Positions 27,476 through 36,423 are shown, counted from the first letter of the stretch. The stretch is 64,000 bases of DNA from Thermoanaerobaculales bacterium (GCA_035358815.1 DAOPQC010000002.1:1-64000); one strand, 5' to 3'. Numbers and translations: made by a program. The notes: generated from the sequence alone by a model not told the origin.

Positions 27476-27967
27476 CTAGCGCGACCTCATGGAGTCGAGC
27501 TCCTCCCGCAGCTCGGGTATGTCGAGAGTCTCGGTGGCGACCAGCCGCCAGCCCGGCGCCTCCTTGCGCCACAGCCCGGTCGTGGTGACCGGGCTTCCGG
27601 CGCTTCCCACCACGTAGCCCCGCTCGCCATCGGCGGTGCCCCAGACCACGAGGCGCAGGCTGACCCGCGCCTCGTCGCCGTCGACCTCGACGGCCGGCGG
27701 CTCGAGGTCGACCTGCAGCTCTGAGAACGTGTCCATGGCCTCCTGCAGGTGGCCGAGGATCGACTCGTAGCTCATGCCCCACTGGTCCTGGTAGGAGCGC
27801 GAGAGGACCGTCGCGACGCCGAGCAGCTGCTCGTTTTCGAAAGCCTCCACGGCGGAGGTGATCTGGCGGCGAATCACCTGCTCGGCCGACAGGTAGCGGG
27901 CCAGCCAGGCGCCGGCGACGGCCGCGATGCCGACCAGCACGACCAGGGGCAACCGGCTCGAGGTCAT
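27476..27967 (-). CDS. Membrane-anchored NTF2-like hypothetical protein
   Basis: The 163-residue protein has an N-terminal hydrophobic anchor (LPLVVLVGIAAVAGAWLARYL), then a helix and a beta-sheet part typical of NTF2/SnoaL-fold proteins (EVDGDEARVSLRLVVWG, TTTGLWRKEAPGWRLVA). There is no catalytic motif that I recognise. It sits 11 bases after glgA and 4 bases before the methyltransferase gene, so the three form an operon. Confidence 0.6.
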   Translation of the reverse strand: MTSSRLPLVVLVGIAAVAGAWLARYLSAEQVIRRQITSAVEAFENEQLLGVATVLSRSYQDQWGMSYESILGHLQEAMDTFSELQVDLEPPAVEVDGDEARVSLRLVVWGTADGERGYVVGSAGSPVTTTGLWRKEAPGWRLVATETLDIPELREELDSMRSR

Positions 27968-27978
27968 GGGCGTCCCCC

Positions 27979-29481
27979 TCAGGTCCGCGGCACCCGGCCG
28001 AGCCGGCGGTCGATCGCCCCCTGGTAGAGCTCGGCGTAGCGCGCGGCGGCGTCCTCCCACGAGAAGCGGACCTTCATCGCCCGCCTGCGCATCGCGTCCA
28101 GGTGCTGCCGGCGGTGGTGCCAGGCCCACAGCGACCAGCCCACGGTGTCGTAGATGGCCGCCGGGGTGAGGAGGTCGAAGACGAAGCCGGTGCCGTCGCC
28201 GGTGGCCTGGTCGTAGTTGACCACGGTGTCGGCGAGGCCGCCGGTGCGGCGGACGATCGGCAGCGTGCCGTAGCGCAGGGCGTACATCTGGGCGAGGCCG
28301 CAAGGCTCGTAGGCGCTCGGCATCAGGAAGAAGTCGCTGCCCGCCTGCACCAGGTGCGCGAGCCGCTCGTCGAAGCCGATGTGCACTCCGAGCCTCGGGA
28401 ACCGCTCGGAGAGCGAGGACAGCTCGCGCTCGCACCATGCGTCGCCGGTTCCGACGATCGCGAACTGCAGATCGAAGTCCGCGCACATCCACGCCAGGCT
28501 GCCGTGGGCCGGGCCGCACAGGGTGCCGAAGCCCTTCTGGTCGGCCAGCCGGCTCACCATGCCGTAGAGCGGCACGTCGGGGTCCACCGCGAGGCCGAAC
28601 GCCTCCTGCACCGCCGCCTTGTTCCGGGCCTTGCCGCGCTTCCACGCGCGGGCGGAGTAGTTGGCGACGAGGTGCGGGTCGGTCTCCGGGCTCCACTCCC
28701 CGTAGTCCATGCCGTTCAGCACGCCGAGCAGGTCGGTGCGGCGGTAGCGCAGCAGGCCGTCCAGGCCGTGGCCGAGCGCCGGCGTCTGGATCTCCGCGGC
28801 GTAGGTCGGCGACACCGTGGTCAGCACGTCGGCGGCATGCAGGCCCGCCTTGAGCAGGTTGACGCGGTCGTGGAACTCGAAGCCGGCGCCGTGGAACAGC
28901 TCCCACGGCAGGCCGATCGTCGGGAACTCCAGCTTGTCGAAGACGCCCTGGTGGCCGAGGTTGTGGATGGTGAGCACGCTGCCGGTGGCGGCGAAGGGGC
29001 CGGCGTGCTCCACCGTGTTGAGGTAGACCGGCGCGAGCGCGCCCGGCCAGTCGTGGGCGTGCACCACGTGCGGCACCCAGCCGAGGGCCTTGGCGAGCTG
29101 GAGGGCGCCCCGGCACAGCAGCGCGAAGCGGCGCAGGTTGTCCCGGAAGTCGGGCTCGGCCCGCGTCCCGTAGATGCCGTCGCGGCCGTACAGGCCCTGA
29201 TGGTCGAGCAGGTAGACGGGGGCCCCGGCCCCCGGCGTCCGGCCCTGGTAGACCGCACACCACTCCTCGCCGCCGCCGAGGGGCACCCCGAGGGGCCGGC
29301 CGACCGGGGCCAGCCGGCTGAGGTCGATGCCGTAGTAGCGCGGCAGCACGATCCGGACGTCGTGGCCGAGCCGGGTCAGCGAGTCGGCGAGGGCGCCCAC
29401 CATGTCCCCGAGGCCGCCGGCCTTGGCGAAGGGGACCGCCTCGCTCGTCACCATCATCACCCGCAGACCGGCGTCGCTCAC
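27979..29481 (-). CDS. glgA: Glycogen synthase (ADP-glucose, GT5)
   Basis: The 500-residue GT5 enzyme extends alpha-1,4-glucan chains from ADP-glucose. The N-terminal VTSEAVPFAKAGGLGDMVGA holds the KxGGL nucleotide-sugar motif. The C-terminal half has the family segments SAYEPCGLAQMYALRYGTLP and VRRTGGLADTVVNY. The GTG start at 29481 is preceded by GGAAGGGGGG and places the family N-terminus correctly; longer readings upstream are not conserved-looking. No other glycogen gene is in the window. Confidence 0.92.
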   Translation of the reverse strand: MSDAGLRVMMVTSEAVPFAKAGGLGDMVGALADSLTRLGHDVRIVLPRYYGIDLSRLAPVGRPLGVPLGGGEEWCAVYQGRTPGAGAPVYLLDHQGLYGRDGIYGTRAEPDFRDNLRRFALLCRGALQLAKALGWVPHVVHAHDWPGALAPVYLNTVEHAGPFAATGSVLTIHNLGHQGVFDKLEFPTIGLPWELFHGAGFEFHDRVNLLKAGLHAADVLTTVSPTYAAEIQTPALGHGLDGLLRYRRTDLLGVLNGMDYGEWSPETDPHLVANYSARAWKRGKARNKAAVQEAFGLAVDPDVPLYGMVSRLADQKGFGTLCGPAHGSLAWMCADFDLQFAIVGTGDAWCERELSSLSERFPRLGVHIGFDERLAHLVQAGSDFFLMPSAYEPCGLAQMYALRYGTLPIVRRTGGLADTVVNYDQATGDGTGFVFDLLTPAAIYDTVGWSLWAWHHRRQHLDAMRRRAMKVRFSWEDAAARYAELYQGAIDRRLGRVPRT

Positions 29482-29595
29482 GTTCCCCCCTTCCTTGCGC
29501 TGCCGATGATACTGGATCGACGGCCCGCAGGCACGCTGGCTCCGGGCAGCGGCGACCTCCAAATCACTCATCTTCCGTGGCTTGTCGGAAGCGGC

Positions 29596-29601
29596 TACAA
29601 T
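29596..29601 (+). promoter_or_regulatory. -10 element of the Cys/Met lyase gene
   Basis: TACAAT lies 25 bases before the chosen ATG. A weak TTCCGT sits 17 bases upstream of it as a possible -35. GGAGG follows at about 29614, well placed for the start at 29627. Confidence 0.45.
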
Positions 29602-29626
29602 GCGCGGCGGGCTTGGAGGGCTGACC

Positions 29627-30817
29627 ATGGGCGACGTCAGGAAGCCAGCAGGACCGAACACGACGGCGATTCACGCCGGGGCGCACCGGGATCCGGCGAC
29701 CGGCGCCGTGTCGCCGCCGATCTACCAGACCTCCTCGTTCGCCTTCGCCGACTGCCGCCAGGGCGCGGCGCGTTTCGCCCGCGAGGAGGACGGCTTCATC
29801 TACACCCGCATGGGCAACCCCACCATCGCCCGGCTCGAGGAGGCGGTGTCCGAGCTGGAGGGAGGCGCAGGAGCGCTCGCCACCTCCTCGGGCATGGCCG
29901 CGCTGTGCACGGTGGCCTTCGCGCTGCTGAACGCGGGCGACCACCTCGTCGGCACCTCCTCGGTGTACGGCCCGTCGCGGGTGGTGATGGAGCGCGACTT
30001 CTCGCGCTTCGGAGTCACCTCCGACTTCGTCGACACCTCGGACCTCGACGCGATCCGCGAAGTGCTGCGCCCCGAGACCCGGCTGATCTTCATCGAGACC
30101 CCGGCCAACCCGACCATCGTCCTTTCCGACATCGCCGCGATCGCGCGCATCGCCCACGACCACGGCGCGCTGCTGATGGTCGACAACACCTTCGCGACCC
30201 CGCTCCTGCAGCGGCCTCTGGCCCTCGGCGCCGACCTGGTCATGCACTCGATGACCAAGTTCATCAACGGGCACACCGATGTCGTCGCCGGGATGATCGT
30301 CCCCGGCTCGCAGGCTCTCCTCGACCGCATCCGGCCGGTTCACTCCTATCTCGGCGCGTGCATGGACCCCCACCAGGCGTGGCTCACCCTGCGCGGGCTG
30401 CGCACCATCGGCATGCGGGTGCGCACCGCCCAGGACAATGCCGCCCGCGTCGCCGCCTTCCTGGAGGGCCACCCCAAGGTCCAGTGGGTGCGCTACCCGG
30501 GCCTCCCCAGCCACCCCCAGCACGCGCTGGCGCAGCGCCAGATGGACGGCGCCGGCTCGCTGGTCTCCTTCGAGGTCAGGGGCGGCGTGGACGGCGGCTC
30601 GCGGCTGCTCGACTCGGTCCGGCTGATGACCCTGGCGGTCTCGCTCGGCGGCATCGAGACCCTGATCCAGCATCCGGCGAGCATGACCCATGCCGCGATG
30701 TCCCGGGAGCACCGGCTGGCGGCCGGCATCAGCGACGGCCTGGTCCGCCTCTCGATCGGCTGCGAGGACGTCGACGACCTCATCGCGGACCTCGAGCAGG
30801 CCTTCGAGGCGGTTTGA
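29627..30817 (+). CDS. Cys/Met-metabolism PLP enzyme (cystathionine/methionine gamma-lyase family)
   Basis: The 396-residue member of the transsulfuration family has all cofactor elements: YTR at 59-61 from the neighbouring subunit, the SSGMAA phosphate loop near 88, Asp186 (VDNTFATP) and Lys211 in HSMTKFINGHTDV. Substrate could be cystathionine, methionine or O-acyl-homoserine. GGCEDVDDLIADL at the C-terminus is general for the family. The start was chosen from GGAGG; ATG at 29600 would overlap the -10 region. Confidence 0.88.
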   Translation: MGDVRKPAGPNTTAIHAGAHRDPATGAVSPPIYQTSSFAFADCRQGAARFAREEDGFIYTRMGNPTIARLEEAVSELEGGAGALATSSGMAALCTVAFALLNAGDHLVGTSSVYGPSRVVMERDFSRFGVTSDFVDTSDLDAIREVLRPETRLIFIETPANPTIVLSDIAAIARIAHDHGALLMVDNTFATPLLQRPLALGADLVMHSMTKFINGHTDVVAGMIVPGSQALLDRIRPVHSYLGACMDPHQAWLTLRGLRTIGMRVRTAQDNAARVAAFLEGHPKVQWVRYPGLPSHPQHALAQRQMDGAGSLVSFEVRGGVDGGSRLLDSVRLMTLAVSLGGIETLIQHPASMTHAAMSREHRLAAGISDGLVRLSIGCEDVDDLIADLEQAFEAV

Positions 30818-30840
30818 GGCGAGCCCGCCCTACCTCGGCG

Positions 30841-30920
30841 GCGCGGGAACGGGAACGGGAACGGGAGCGGAAACGGCCGACCGCACGCTGGATCGAGGAT
30901 CAGGGATCTGGGATCTCGGG
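30841..30920 (+). repeat. GGGAAC hexamers plus GGATC units after the lyase gene
   Basis: Three perfect GGGAAC units and two degenerate ones (30843-30872) are followed by GGATCGAGGATCAGGGATC-type heptamer units (about 30893-30919), the same two repeat classes seen at other gene ends. Confidence 0.75.
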
Positions 30921-30926
30921 CGCCGG

Positions 30927-31005
30927 GCAACCGCTGAGAGCGCAGAGCCCGCAGAGAGGAGGCTCAATAGGCATTCTCCGCGTCCTCTGCGAGCTTCGCG
31001 GTTCA
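30927..31005. repeat. Palindromic CGCAGAG element, copy 1
   Basis: The left arm (AACCGCTGAGAGCGCAGAG, then CCCGCAGAG) and right arm (CTCCGCGTCCTCTGCG, then AGCTTCGCGGTT) are imperfect inverted repeats around a loop of about 15 bases. A second copy at 38985-39072 has the same arms with a different loop. The outer end of the right arm contains the DUF362 stop codon (31003-31005). Confidence 0.8.
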
Positions 31006-31905
31006 GATGAGCGCGTTCTCCGTCCAACCCAGCCGCACCACGTCGATTCTGGCCGGGTCGCTGACCCCGAGGCCGTAGCGGGTGTCGGCGATCTGGATGT
31101 GATGCGGCGGCGGGCTGATCGGCCGCTCCTCGCCGAAGTGCTCGCGGCGCTTGGCCTCGATGATCCTCGCCCCGGTCGCGTCGACGGCCACTGGGTCGAT
31201 GCCGACCAGCAGCCCCTTGTACGGCCACACGAACGCTGGCGAGAAGCTGTGCGGCCCGACCCCGTGAAACTGTGGCGTCAGCATCACCAGCACGTTGAGC
31301 CGCACCTTGCCCTCGATCTCGGGCAGCCGCCAGATCGCGCCGAGCGAGGCGCAGGCATCGCCGTGGTACTCGGACGGCTGCGGCACGAACATGATCATGT
31401 TCTTCAGGCAGGTCCCCAGGCCGGACCAGTGGTGGGTGCGCATCGGCCGGACGTTGATGTAGGCCGTCGCCCGCTTGAACACCGGGTTCTCGCGGACGCC
31501 CCGATCGTCGACCGCCACGTCGCCGGGCGCCGCCCCCGCCGCGATCACCTCGGCGCGGATCGCCTCCTCGAGCACGGCTGGAGTGGGCAGCTGCCGCCAG
31601 GCGTTGGTCTTGATGCCGACCACGTCACCGGCCCGGATCAGCCGCTGCCACGCGGCCGCCGGCTCGGCAACCCCGAGCAGCGCCGCCACCGCTTCGTTCA
31701 GCATGTCGTGCAGCACCGGGCCGTTCGGGGATCCGTCCTCGCCCAGCGCATCCTGGCGCCGGACCAGCACCACCCGGCTGCGTGCGGGCTCGCCATCCGC
31801 CCAGGCACCGGGCCGTCCGACGCCCGTGAGCAGGCCCGCCGCGGCAAGCCCGCTGCCCGCCCTCACGAAGTCGCGGCGCGTGATCACGTTCGCCTTGGAG
31901 AACAT
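31003..31905 (-). CDS. Tat-exported DUF362 protein
   Basis: The 300-residue protein has a twin-arginine signal (TRRDFVRAGSGLAAAGLL, about 9-26). The mature part has the DUF362 pattern: VVGIKTNAWRQ, AVDDRGV and LKNMIMFVPQPSEYHGDAC, then VGIDPVAVDATGARIIEAKR near the C-terminus. DUF362 domains are often found with ferredoxin domains; none is present here. Its start overlaps the stop of a DUF6599 lipoprotein gene (TGATG). This pairing recurs in acidobacterial genomes as far as I recall. The function is unknown. Confidence 0.78.
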   Translation of the reverse strand: MFSKANVITRRDFVRAGSGLAAAGLLTGVGRPGAWADGEPARSRVVLVRRQDALGEDGSPNGPVLHDMLNEAVAALLGVAEPAAAWQRLIRAGDVVGIKTNAWRQLPTPAVLEEAIRAEVIAAGAAPGDVAVDDRGVRENPVFKRATAYINVRPMRTHHWSGLGTCLKNMIMFVPQPSEYHGDACASLGAIWRLPEIEGKVRLNVLVMLTPQFHGVGPHSFSPAFVWPYKGLLVGIDPVAVDATGARIIEAKRREHFGEERPISPPPHHIQIADTRYGLGVSDPARIDVVRLGWTENALI

Positions 31906-32837
31906 CAGCCACCTCCCTGTGGGAACCCGGCGTCCGCGAGCAGGCCGCCAGCCAGGTCCTCGGTCGCCGCGCCGACCACCGCCATCAGCCGCGCGCCGCG
32001 CCGCCGCACCGCGTGCCAGCGCCCGTCCTGGGCGACCGCCGGGCCGCCGCCCGGCACGCCGGCGAGCAGGCGGCCGGTGAGCGCCTCGGCCGCCCGCGCG
32101 GCCCGGCCCTCCTCCGGGTAGTCCACCAGCAGCAGGTGCGCGCTCCGCCCGTCCCGCAGGTACCGGGCGAGCACCGCCGGGGTGTCGGAGGCCAGCCCGA
32201 GCACCTCACCTTCCCCGAGCCACAGGTGGGTGTCGAGGATCTGCTGGCTGTGCAGGTAGCGCACCGAGCCCATGTCGAGCCCGTCCGCCGGCAGCTCGCC
32301 GACCAGAGCCGGCGGGGTACCGCCGACGGCGATCAGCGCCGCCACCGCCCGTCCGAGCTCGAGCACCGCATCGCGGGCGGCCGCGCTTTCGGACTCGGCG
32401 GTGACCGAGACGAAGAACGGCCCCTTCCAGAACGACAGCCAGCCGTAGCGGTAGAGGCCGTTGCTCCCGACGTCGACGGTCTCGCCGTCGCGGTCGTAGG
32501 TGAAGACGCCGAAGGCGTCGGCAGGCGACGCCAGCTCGAACACGTCCAGGGTGATGCCAGCGTCGCCTTCAGGACCGGTGTAGCGCCGGGCGAGGCAGCC
32601 CCTCATTCCGTAGGCGAGGTAGACCTCGGCGTGGCCGTCGATGTACGAGAAGATCGACTCCTGGTCGTAGAGCGCGCCGCGGTCGACCGCGCGCCAGCCC
32701 CGCGCCGCCTCCGGCAGCTTCTCGCGCAGCCCGGCAAGCCCCGGCTCGCCGGACCGGCCGCCGCAGGTCGCCAGCAGCAGCGCCAGCGCGGCGAGGCCCG
32801 CGGTCCCCACGGCCTGGTGAAGCTCGAGCCGCTTCAT
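31905..32837 (-). CDS. DUF6599-type lipoprotein
   Basis: The 310-residue protein has a signal peptide ending in a lipobox (LLLATCGG, Cys near 25). The mature domain has the segments SIFSYIDGHAEVYLAYGMR, DAFGVFTYDRDGE and SFWKGPFFVSVTAE, which match the DUF6599 family. An upstream ATG (32852) exists, but the -10 element TATGAT overlaps it, so the start is set at 32837. Function unknown; coupled to the Tat-exported DUF362 gene. Confidence 0.78.
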   Translation of the reverse strand: MKRLELHQAVGTAGLAALALLLATCGGRSGEPGLAGLREKLPEAARGWRAVDRGALYDQESIFSYIDGHAEVYLAYGMRGCLARRYTGPEGDAGITLDVFELASPADAFGVFTYDRDGETVDVGSNGLYRYGWLSFWKGPFFVSVTAESESAAARDAVLELGRAVAALIAVGGTPPALVGELPADGLDMGSVRYLHSQQILDTHLWLGEGEVLGLASDTPAVLARYLRDGRSAHLLLVDYPEEGRAARAAEALTGRLLAGVPGGGPAVAQDGRWHAVRRRGARLMAVVGAATEDLAGGLLADAGFPQGGG

Positions 32838-32847
32838 GCTCGCGCCG

Positions 32848-32876
32848 ATCATACAACCTATACTCTCTCGCGTCAG
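32848..32876 (-). promoter_or_regulatory. Promoter of the DUF6599-DUF362 operon
   Basis: On the minus strand CTGACG (32876-32871) and TATGAT (32853-32848) are separated by 17 bases, a good sigma70-like pair. The -10 ends 10 bases before the start codon, so the transcript is leaderless or nearly so. It overlaps the opposing promoter of the SGNH gene. Confidence 0.6.
32859..32864 (+). promoter_or_regulatory. -10 element of the SGNH hydrolase gene
   Basis: TATACT lies 36 bases before the GTG start at 32901 and falls in the spacer of the divergent promoter. AGGAGA at 32888-32893 is the ribosome site. Confidence 0.45.
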
Positions 32877-32900
32877 GCGCTTTCGACAGGAGACGTCCTC

Positions 32901-33986
32901 GTGAGCCTCCCCAGCGTCCTCTCCGCTACCGCCAGAAGGGCAGGCACGGCGGTGCTGATCGCGCTGATTTCGCTGGCGGTCGGCGAGTTCGCCCTCCGAG
33001 TCGTCGATCGGGTGTCTCCGAGCCTCGTCTTCCACGACGACTCGTACAATCGATTCCGGGTCAAGCCGGGATCGAACTTCTACGGTTTCCGCGTCAACTC
33101 GCGCGGCTTCTTGGACACGGAGTTCTCGGATCCGGGGGGGGGATCGTTCCGGATCGTCGCCCTTGGTGACTCCTTCGCCTTTGGGGTCGTCCCCTACTGC
33201 GACAACTACCTCACCTTGCTGGAGGAGGGGTTCAAGCGGCAGGGTCAACGCGTGGACATCTTCAACATGGGGATACCACGCACTGCTCCCGGCGACTACC
33301 TGGGCCTGCTCGTCAATGAGGGCCTTGCCCTCGAGCCCGACCTGGTCCTCGTCTCGTTCTACATGGGCAACGATCTGACCGAGACCTACCAGGCCCTCCA
33401 CCGCAGCCGTCCACTCTCCGAGCGCTCCCACGTGATCTCGCTGCTGCGATTCGCACTGCGCCACCGCGAGGTCACTCAGGTGGGTGTGTTCCACCATCGA
33501 CGACGGTATTCGGATGAAGCGCCCACCTTCAGTCGACCTACCTACATCAAGATTCTCGGCGGCCGGGCGATGATCTACATGGCGGATTGGCAGGGTTTCG
33601 ATGAGTCGGTCGACGAGGCCGTCGGTGCGATTGAGAGGATGGCCACGCTGTGCCGTCGCCGCGGCACCGGGCTCGCGGTGATCCTCATTCCGGAGGAAAC
33701 CCAGGTCGACCCCGAGCTCCAGGCAGAGGTGGTCGCCAGCTCGGAGCTCCTTCGTGGCCGCACGATGGACTTCCTGCGCCCGAACCGCATTCTTGGTGAG
33801 CGGCTCGATGGGCTGGGCATTCCGTTTCTCGACCTCTACCCGGTGTTCGCGGAGGCGGCAGCCAGCACTCAGCTGTACAAGCCGCTCGATACGCACTGGA
33901 ACATCGCCGGTAACCGCCTCGCCGCAGAGGAGATCGCCGGCTTCCTGCACGCGCGGGGGCTGGTCTCGGGCAAGGAAGAGCACTGA
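32901..33986 (+). CDS. SGNH/AlgX-like hydrolase, membrane-anchored
   Basis: The 361-residue protein has an N-terminal anchor (AVLIALISLAVGEFALRVV). SGNH blocks are present: VALGDSFAFG (nucleophile Ser), NMGIPRTAPGDYLGLL, SFYMGNDL (Asn) and the catalytic DTHWNIAGN near residue 331. Homologues modify polysaccharide O-acetyl groups or act as esterases; nothing nearby identifies the substrate. The GTG start follows AGGAGA. Base usage is slightly less GC-rich than in its neighbours. A degenerate relative of its C-terminus lies just downstream on the other strand. Confidence 0.8.
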   Translation: MSLPSVLSATARRAGTAVLIALISLAVGEFALRVVDRVSPSLVFHDDSYNRFRVKPGSNFYGFRVNSRGFLDTEFSDPGGGSFRIVALGDSFAFGVVPYCDNYLTLLEEGFKRQGQRVDIFNMGIPRTAPGDYLGLLVNEGLALEPDLVLVSFYMGNDLTETYQALHRSRPLSERSHVISLLRFALRHREVTQVGVFHHRRRYSDEAPTFSRPTYIKILGGRAMIYMADWQGFDESVDEAVGAIERMATLCRRRGTGLAVILIPEETQVDPELQAEVVASSELLRGRTMDFLRPNRILGERLDGLGIPFLDLYPVFAEAAASTQLYKPLDTHWNIAGNRLAAEEIAGFLHARGLVSGKEEH

Positions 33987-34031
33987 TCGGACGACGGAGA
34001 GCCGAGGACGTCGGCAGACCCCTGCCGAGCG

Positions 34032-34190
34032 TCACTCGTTGGGCAGTGCCTTCGGGACGCCTGGTTCCGGCGGCCAACGCGTCAAGAAGTCAGCAAGAGG
34101 GCGGCCGAGGACCTCGTTGCCAGGGGCGTTGAAGTGGGAGTCGCTGAGCTCACCGACGCGACTCTCGCGGTCAGCGAGCGGCCGAACCCC
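34032..34190 (-). pseudogene. Remnant of an SGNH hydrolase C-terminus
   Basis: The minus strand encodes a short tail with the catalytic D-x-H-F-N pattern (LSDSHFNAPGNEVLG), then RPLADFLTRW and a stop at 34032. This matches the end of SGNH/AlgX-like proteins, including the neighbour DTHWNIAGN. The rest of the fold (Ser and Asn blocks) is missing; upstream the frame runs into the start of the sulfatase gene. It looks like the decayed end of a gene truncated by rearrangement. Confidence 0.55.
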
Positions 34191-34269
34191 GTGCAGCACC
34201 GGTTGTCGGCCGGCCGGGCGCTGTGTACTCTGGGCCGGAAGGTGCCAGCCTCGGGAGGTTCGACGCCAC

Positions 34270-36423
34270 GTGAGAGTGCATCGCCTCGTGCTGCCGCTGC
34301 TGATCGCGGCCACGGCTTGCGCGCCGCAGCCCGCCGGCGTCCGGCCCGGGGCGCCGGTCGCCGTCGACCCCTGGATGGCCGGCCTGCTGGTCACCGACCA
34401 GCCCGTCGTGGTGGCGCCGAACCCGCAATGGGTGGCCGACCGGGAGCGGGACTTGTGGGGCGTCGCGGCCTCGGGGACGCTGGCGGTCTACGTGACGACG
34501 CCGCCGGCCGAACCCCTCCTCGTCACCATGGAGCTGGGCGTCGGCGATCCGCACAGCCTGTTCTGCAGCTGGGACGGGGAGGCGGTGGAGAGCGGCTGGA
34601 TCGAGGTCTCGTCGAACCGGCTCGCGCTGCGCATCCCGGCACCAGCCCTGGCAGCCGGCAGCCACGCCCTGTCGGTCGTGCGCACCGACCAGCCGCTGGT
34701 GGAAGGCGAAGGCGCCCGGCTCGAGCTCACCGACCTGCGTTGGGAGCTCGGCGGGCGTGAGACGCGGATCGAGCCCGGCCTCCTCCACCGCTACCACTAC
34801 GTCGCGGGCTTCCTGCTCCAGGGAGTGACCGGGTCCAGCTCGACCGAGCGGCTCGGCGGCGTGCTCTTCGAGGGGCCGCGCCGCGTGACCCTCCCGCTGA
34901 CCGGCGCCGCGGCTGGCGAGCTCCGCTTCCGGGTCCAGAACTCGTCCCCCGGCGACGCGGTGTTCACGCTCCGCGCCGGCGACCGCGAGGCGACGGCGCG
35001 GGTCGCGAGCCACGCCAAGGCGCGGCTGGCGATTCCCGTCGAGGCCGGCGACAGCCGGGTGGAGCTGGTTGCCGAAGGCGCCCCCGAGGGGCTCTACCTG
35101 TGGGGCGCGCCGCAGCTCGAGCCCGACCTGCCGCCGGCCCGCACCCCGATCGTGCTCATCACCCTCGACACGACCCGTCGCGACGTGGTGCCCCCCTACT
35201 CCGGGGACGACGAGCTGATGCCTCACCTGGCGGCGTTCGCCCGGCAGGCCACCGTCTACCACCGGGCGGTGGCGACGTCGCCGTGGACGCTGCCGTCGCA
35301 CGCGTCGATCCTGACCGGGCTGTACCCGTCCCGTCACCGCGCCGGCGTCACCGACCAGGAGCTGATCGCGAGCCGGCTCACCGCGCCCGAGCTGCTGCGC
35401 CGCCATGGCTGGCTGACCGCGGGCTTTGCCGGCGGCATGTTCTGCGGCTCGCGCTTCGGATTGAGCCAGGGCTTCGCGATCTACCACGATCCGGAGGGCT
35501 TCGAGGTCCCGGGCGACCGCCTGACCGACCTCGTCGCCGGTCTCCTGGCCGAGGCGGACAGGCTGCGCCCCTTCCTGTTCGTCAACTACTTCGACCCCCA
35601 CTTCCCGTACCACGCGCCGGACCGCTTCCGCTCGGCCCAGCAGGCCGACCGCCTCCGAGCGGCGTCGCCCGAGGGACCGATCTGGGGGCCGATGCTCGGC
35701 GGCGACGGGGCGGCGTGGACGCGGGCCGTGGTCGACGACATCCCGTTCCCCGCCGCGGCGCTTGCGGCGCTGCAGGCCGAGTATCGCGCCGAGGTGGCGT
35801 TCATGGACGAGCAGCTCGGCCGCCTGCTCGACAGCCTGCGCGAGCACGGGCTGTGGGACGAGGCCCTCATCATCGCCGTCGCCGACCACGGCGAGCTGCT
35901 CGGCGAGCACCGGGTCCTCGGGCACGGCGGGCGGCTCGATCCCGAGCTGGTCGAGGTGCCGCTGATCGTGAAGTTCCCCCACCAGCGACAGGCGGCGACG
36001 GTCGGCGACCTGGTGTCGATCGTCGACCTGTTTCCCACCATCCTGGAAGCGGCCGGGATGACGGCCCCGCCGAGCGACGGCCTGCCGCTGCCGCGCCGGG
36101 ACGGCCGCGGCGCCGCCCGGCGCGACCTCGTGTTCAGCGAGGAGCACGCGATGGGCATCCACAAGCTGTTCGGCCGGCTGCTGGTGGCCGACGACCTGTA
36201 CGGCGTCGAGCGCCGGGCGCAGCGCGAGGTCGTCTGGAGCGGCGGCCACGACTGCTTCACCCTCGGCGGCGACGGCTGGACGGCCGGCAGCTGCGGATCA
36301 GGGTCGCCGATGGCGCTGGTCGAGGAGCAGCTGCAGCCGCCGCGCCTCCTGGCCGGACAGAAGGTCCCCGACCTCAACGAGGAGGAGATGGAGAGGCTGC
36401 GGGCCCTCGGTTACGCGCGTTAG
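34270..36423 (+). CDS. Sulfatase/phosphatase-superfamily lipoprotein
   Basis: The 717-residue protein has a lipobox (LIAATAC, Cys near 15). Residues about 25-290 are beta-rich and unlike sulfatases. The alkaline phosphatase-superfamily domain begins at PIVLITLDTTRRDV (metal-binding Asp) and has SPWTLPSHASILTG at the nucleophile site, NYFDPHFPYHAP and VADHGELLGEH for metal binding. Classical sulfatases have C/S-x-P-x-R here; this one has Thr and His, as in phosphoethanolamine/phosphoglycerol transferase-like relatives, so true sulfatase activity is doubtful. GTG start with GGGAGG 9 bases upstream. Confidence 0.8.
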   Translation: MRVHRLVLPLLIAATACAPQPAGVRPGAPVAVDPWMAGLLVTDQPVVVAPNPQWVADRERDLWGVAASGTLAVYVTTPPAEPLLVTMELGVGDPHSLFCSWDGEAVESGWIEVSSNRLALRIPAPALAAGSHALSVVRTDQPLVEGEGARLELTDLRWELGGRETRIEPGLLHRYHYVAGFLLQGVTGSSSTERLGGVLFEGPRRVTLPLTGAAAGELRFRVQNSSPGDAVFTLRAGDREATARVASHAKARLAIPVEAGDSRVELVAEGAPEGLYLWGAPQLEPDLPPARTPIVLITLDTTRRDVVPPYSGDDELMPHLAAFARQATVYHRAVATSPWTLPSHASILTGLYPSRHRAGVTDQELIASRLTAPELLRRHGWLTAGFAGGMFCGSRFGLSQGFAIYHDPEGFEVPGDRLTDLVAGLLAEADRLRPFLFVNYFDPHFPYHAPDRFRSAQQADRLRAASPEGPIWGPMLGGDGAAWTRAVVDDIPFPAAALAALQAEYRAEVAFMDEQLGRLLDSLREHGLWDEALIIAVADHGELLGEHRVLGHGGRLDPELVEVPLIVKFPHQRQAATVGDLVSIVDLFPTILEAAGMTAPPSDGLPLPRRDGRGAARRDLVFSEEHAMGIHKLFGRLLVADDLYGVERRAQREVVWSGGHDCFTLGGDGWTAGSCGSGSPMALVEEQLQPPRLLAGQKVPDLNEEEMERLRALGYAR

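Noticed and set aside
27476..27967. Glycogen-related function for the NTF2-like protein next to glgA
   Set aside because: Proximity alone; the membrane anchor and lack of a glucan-binding motif give no support.
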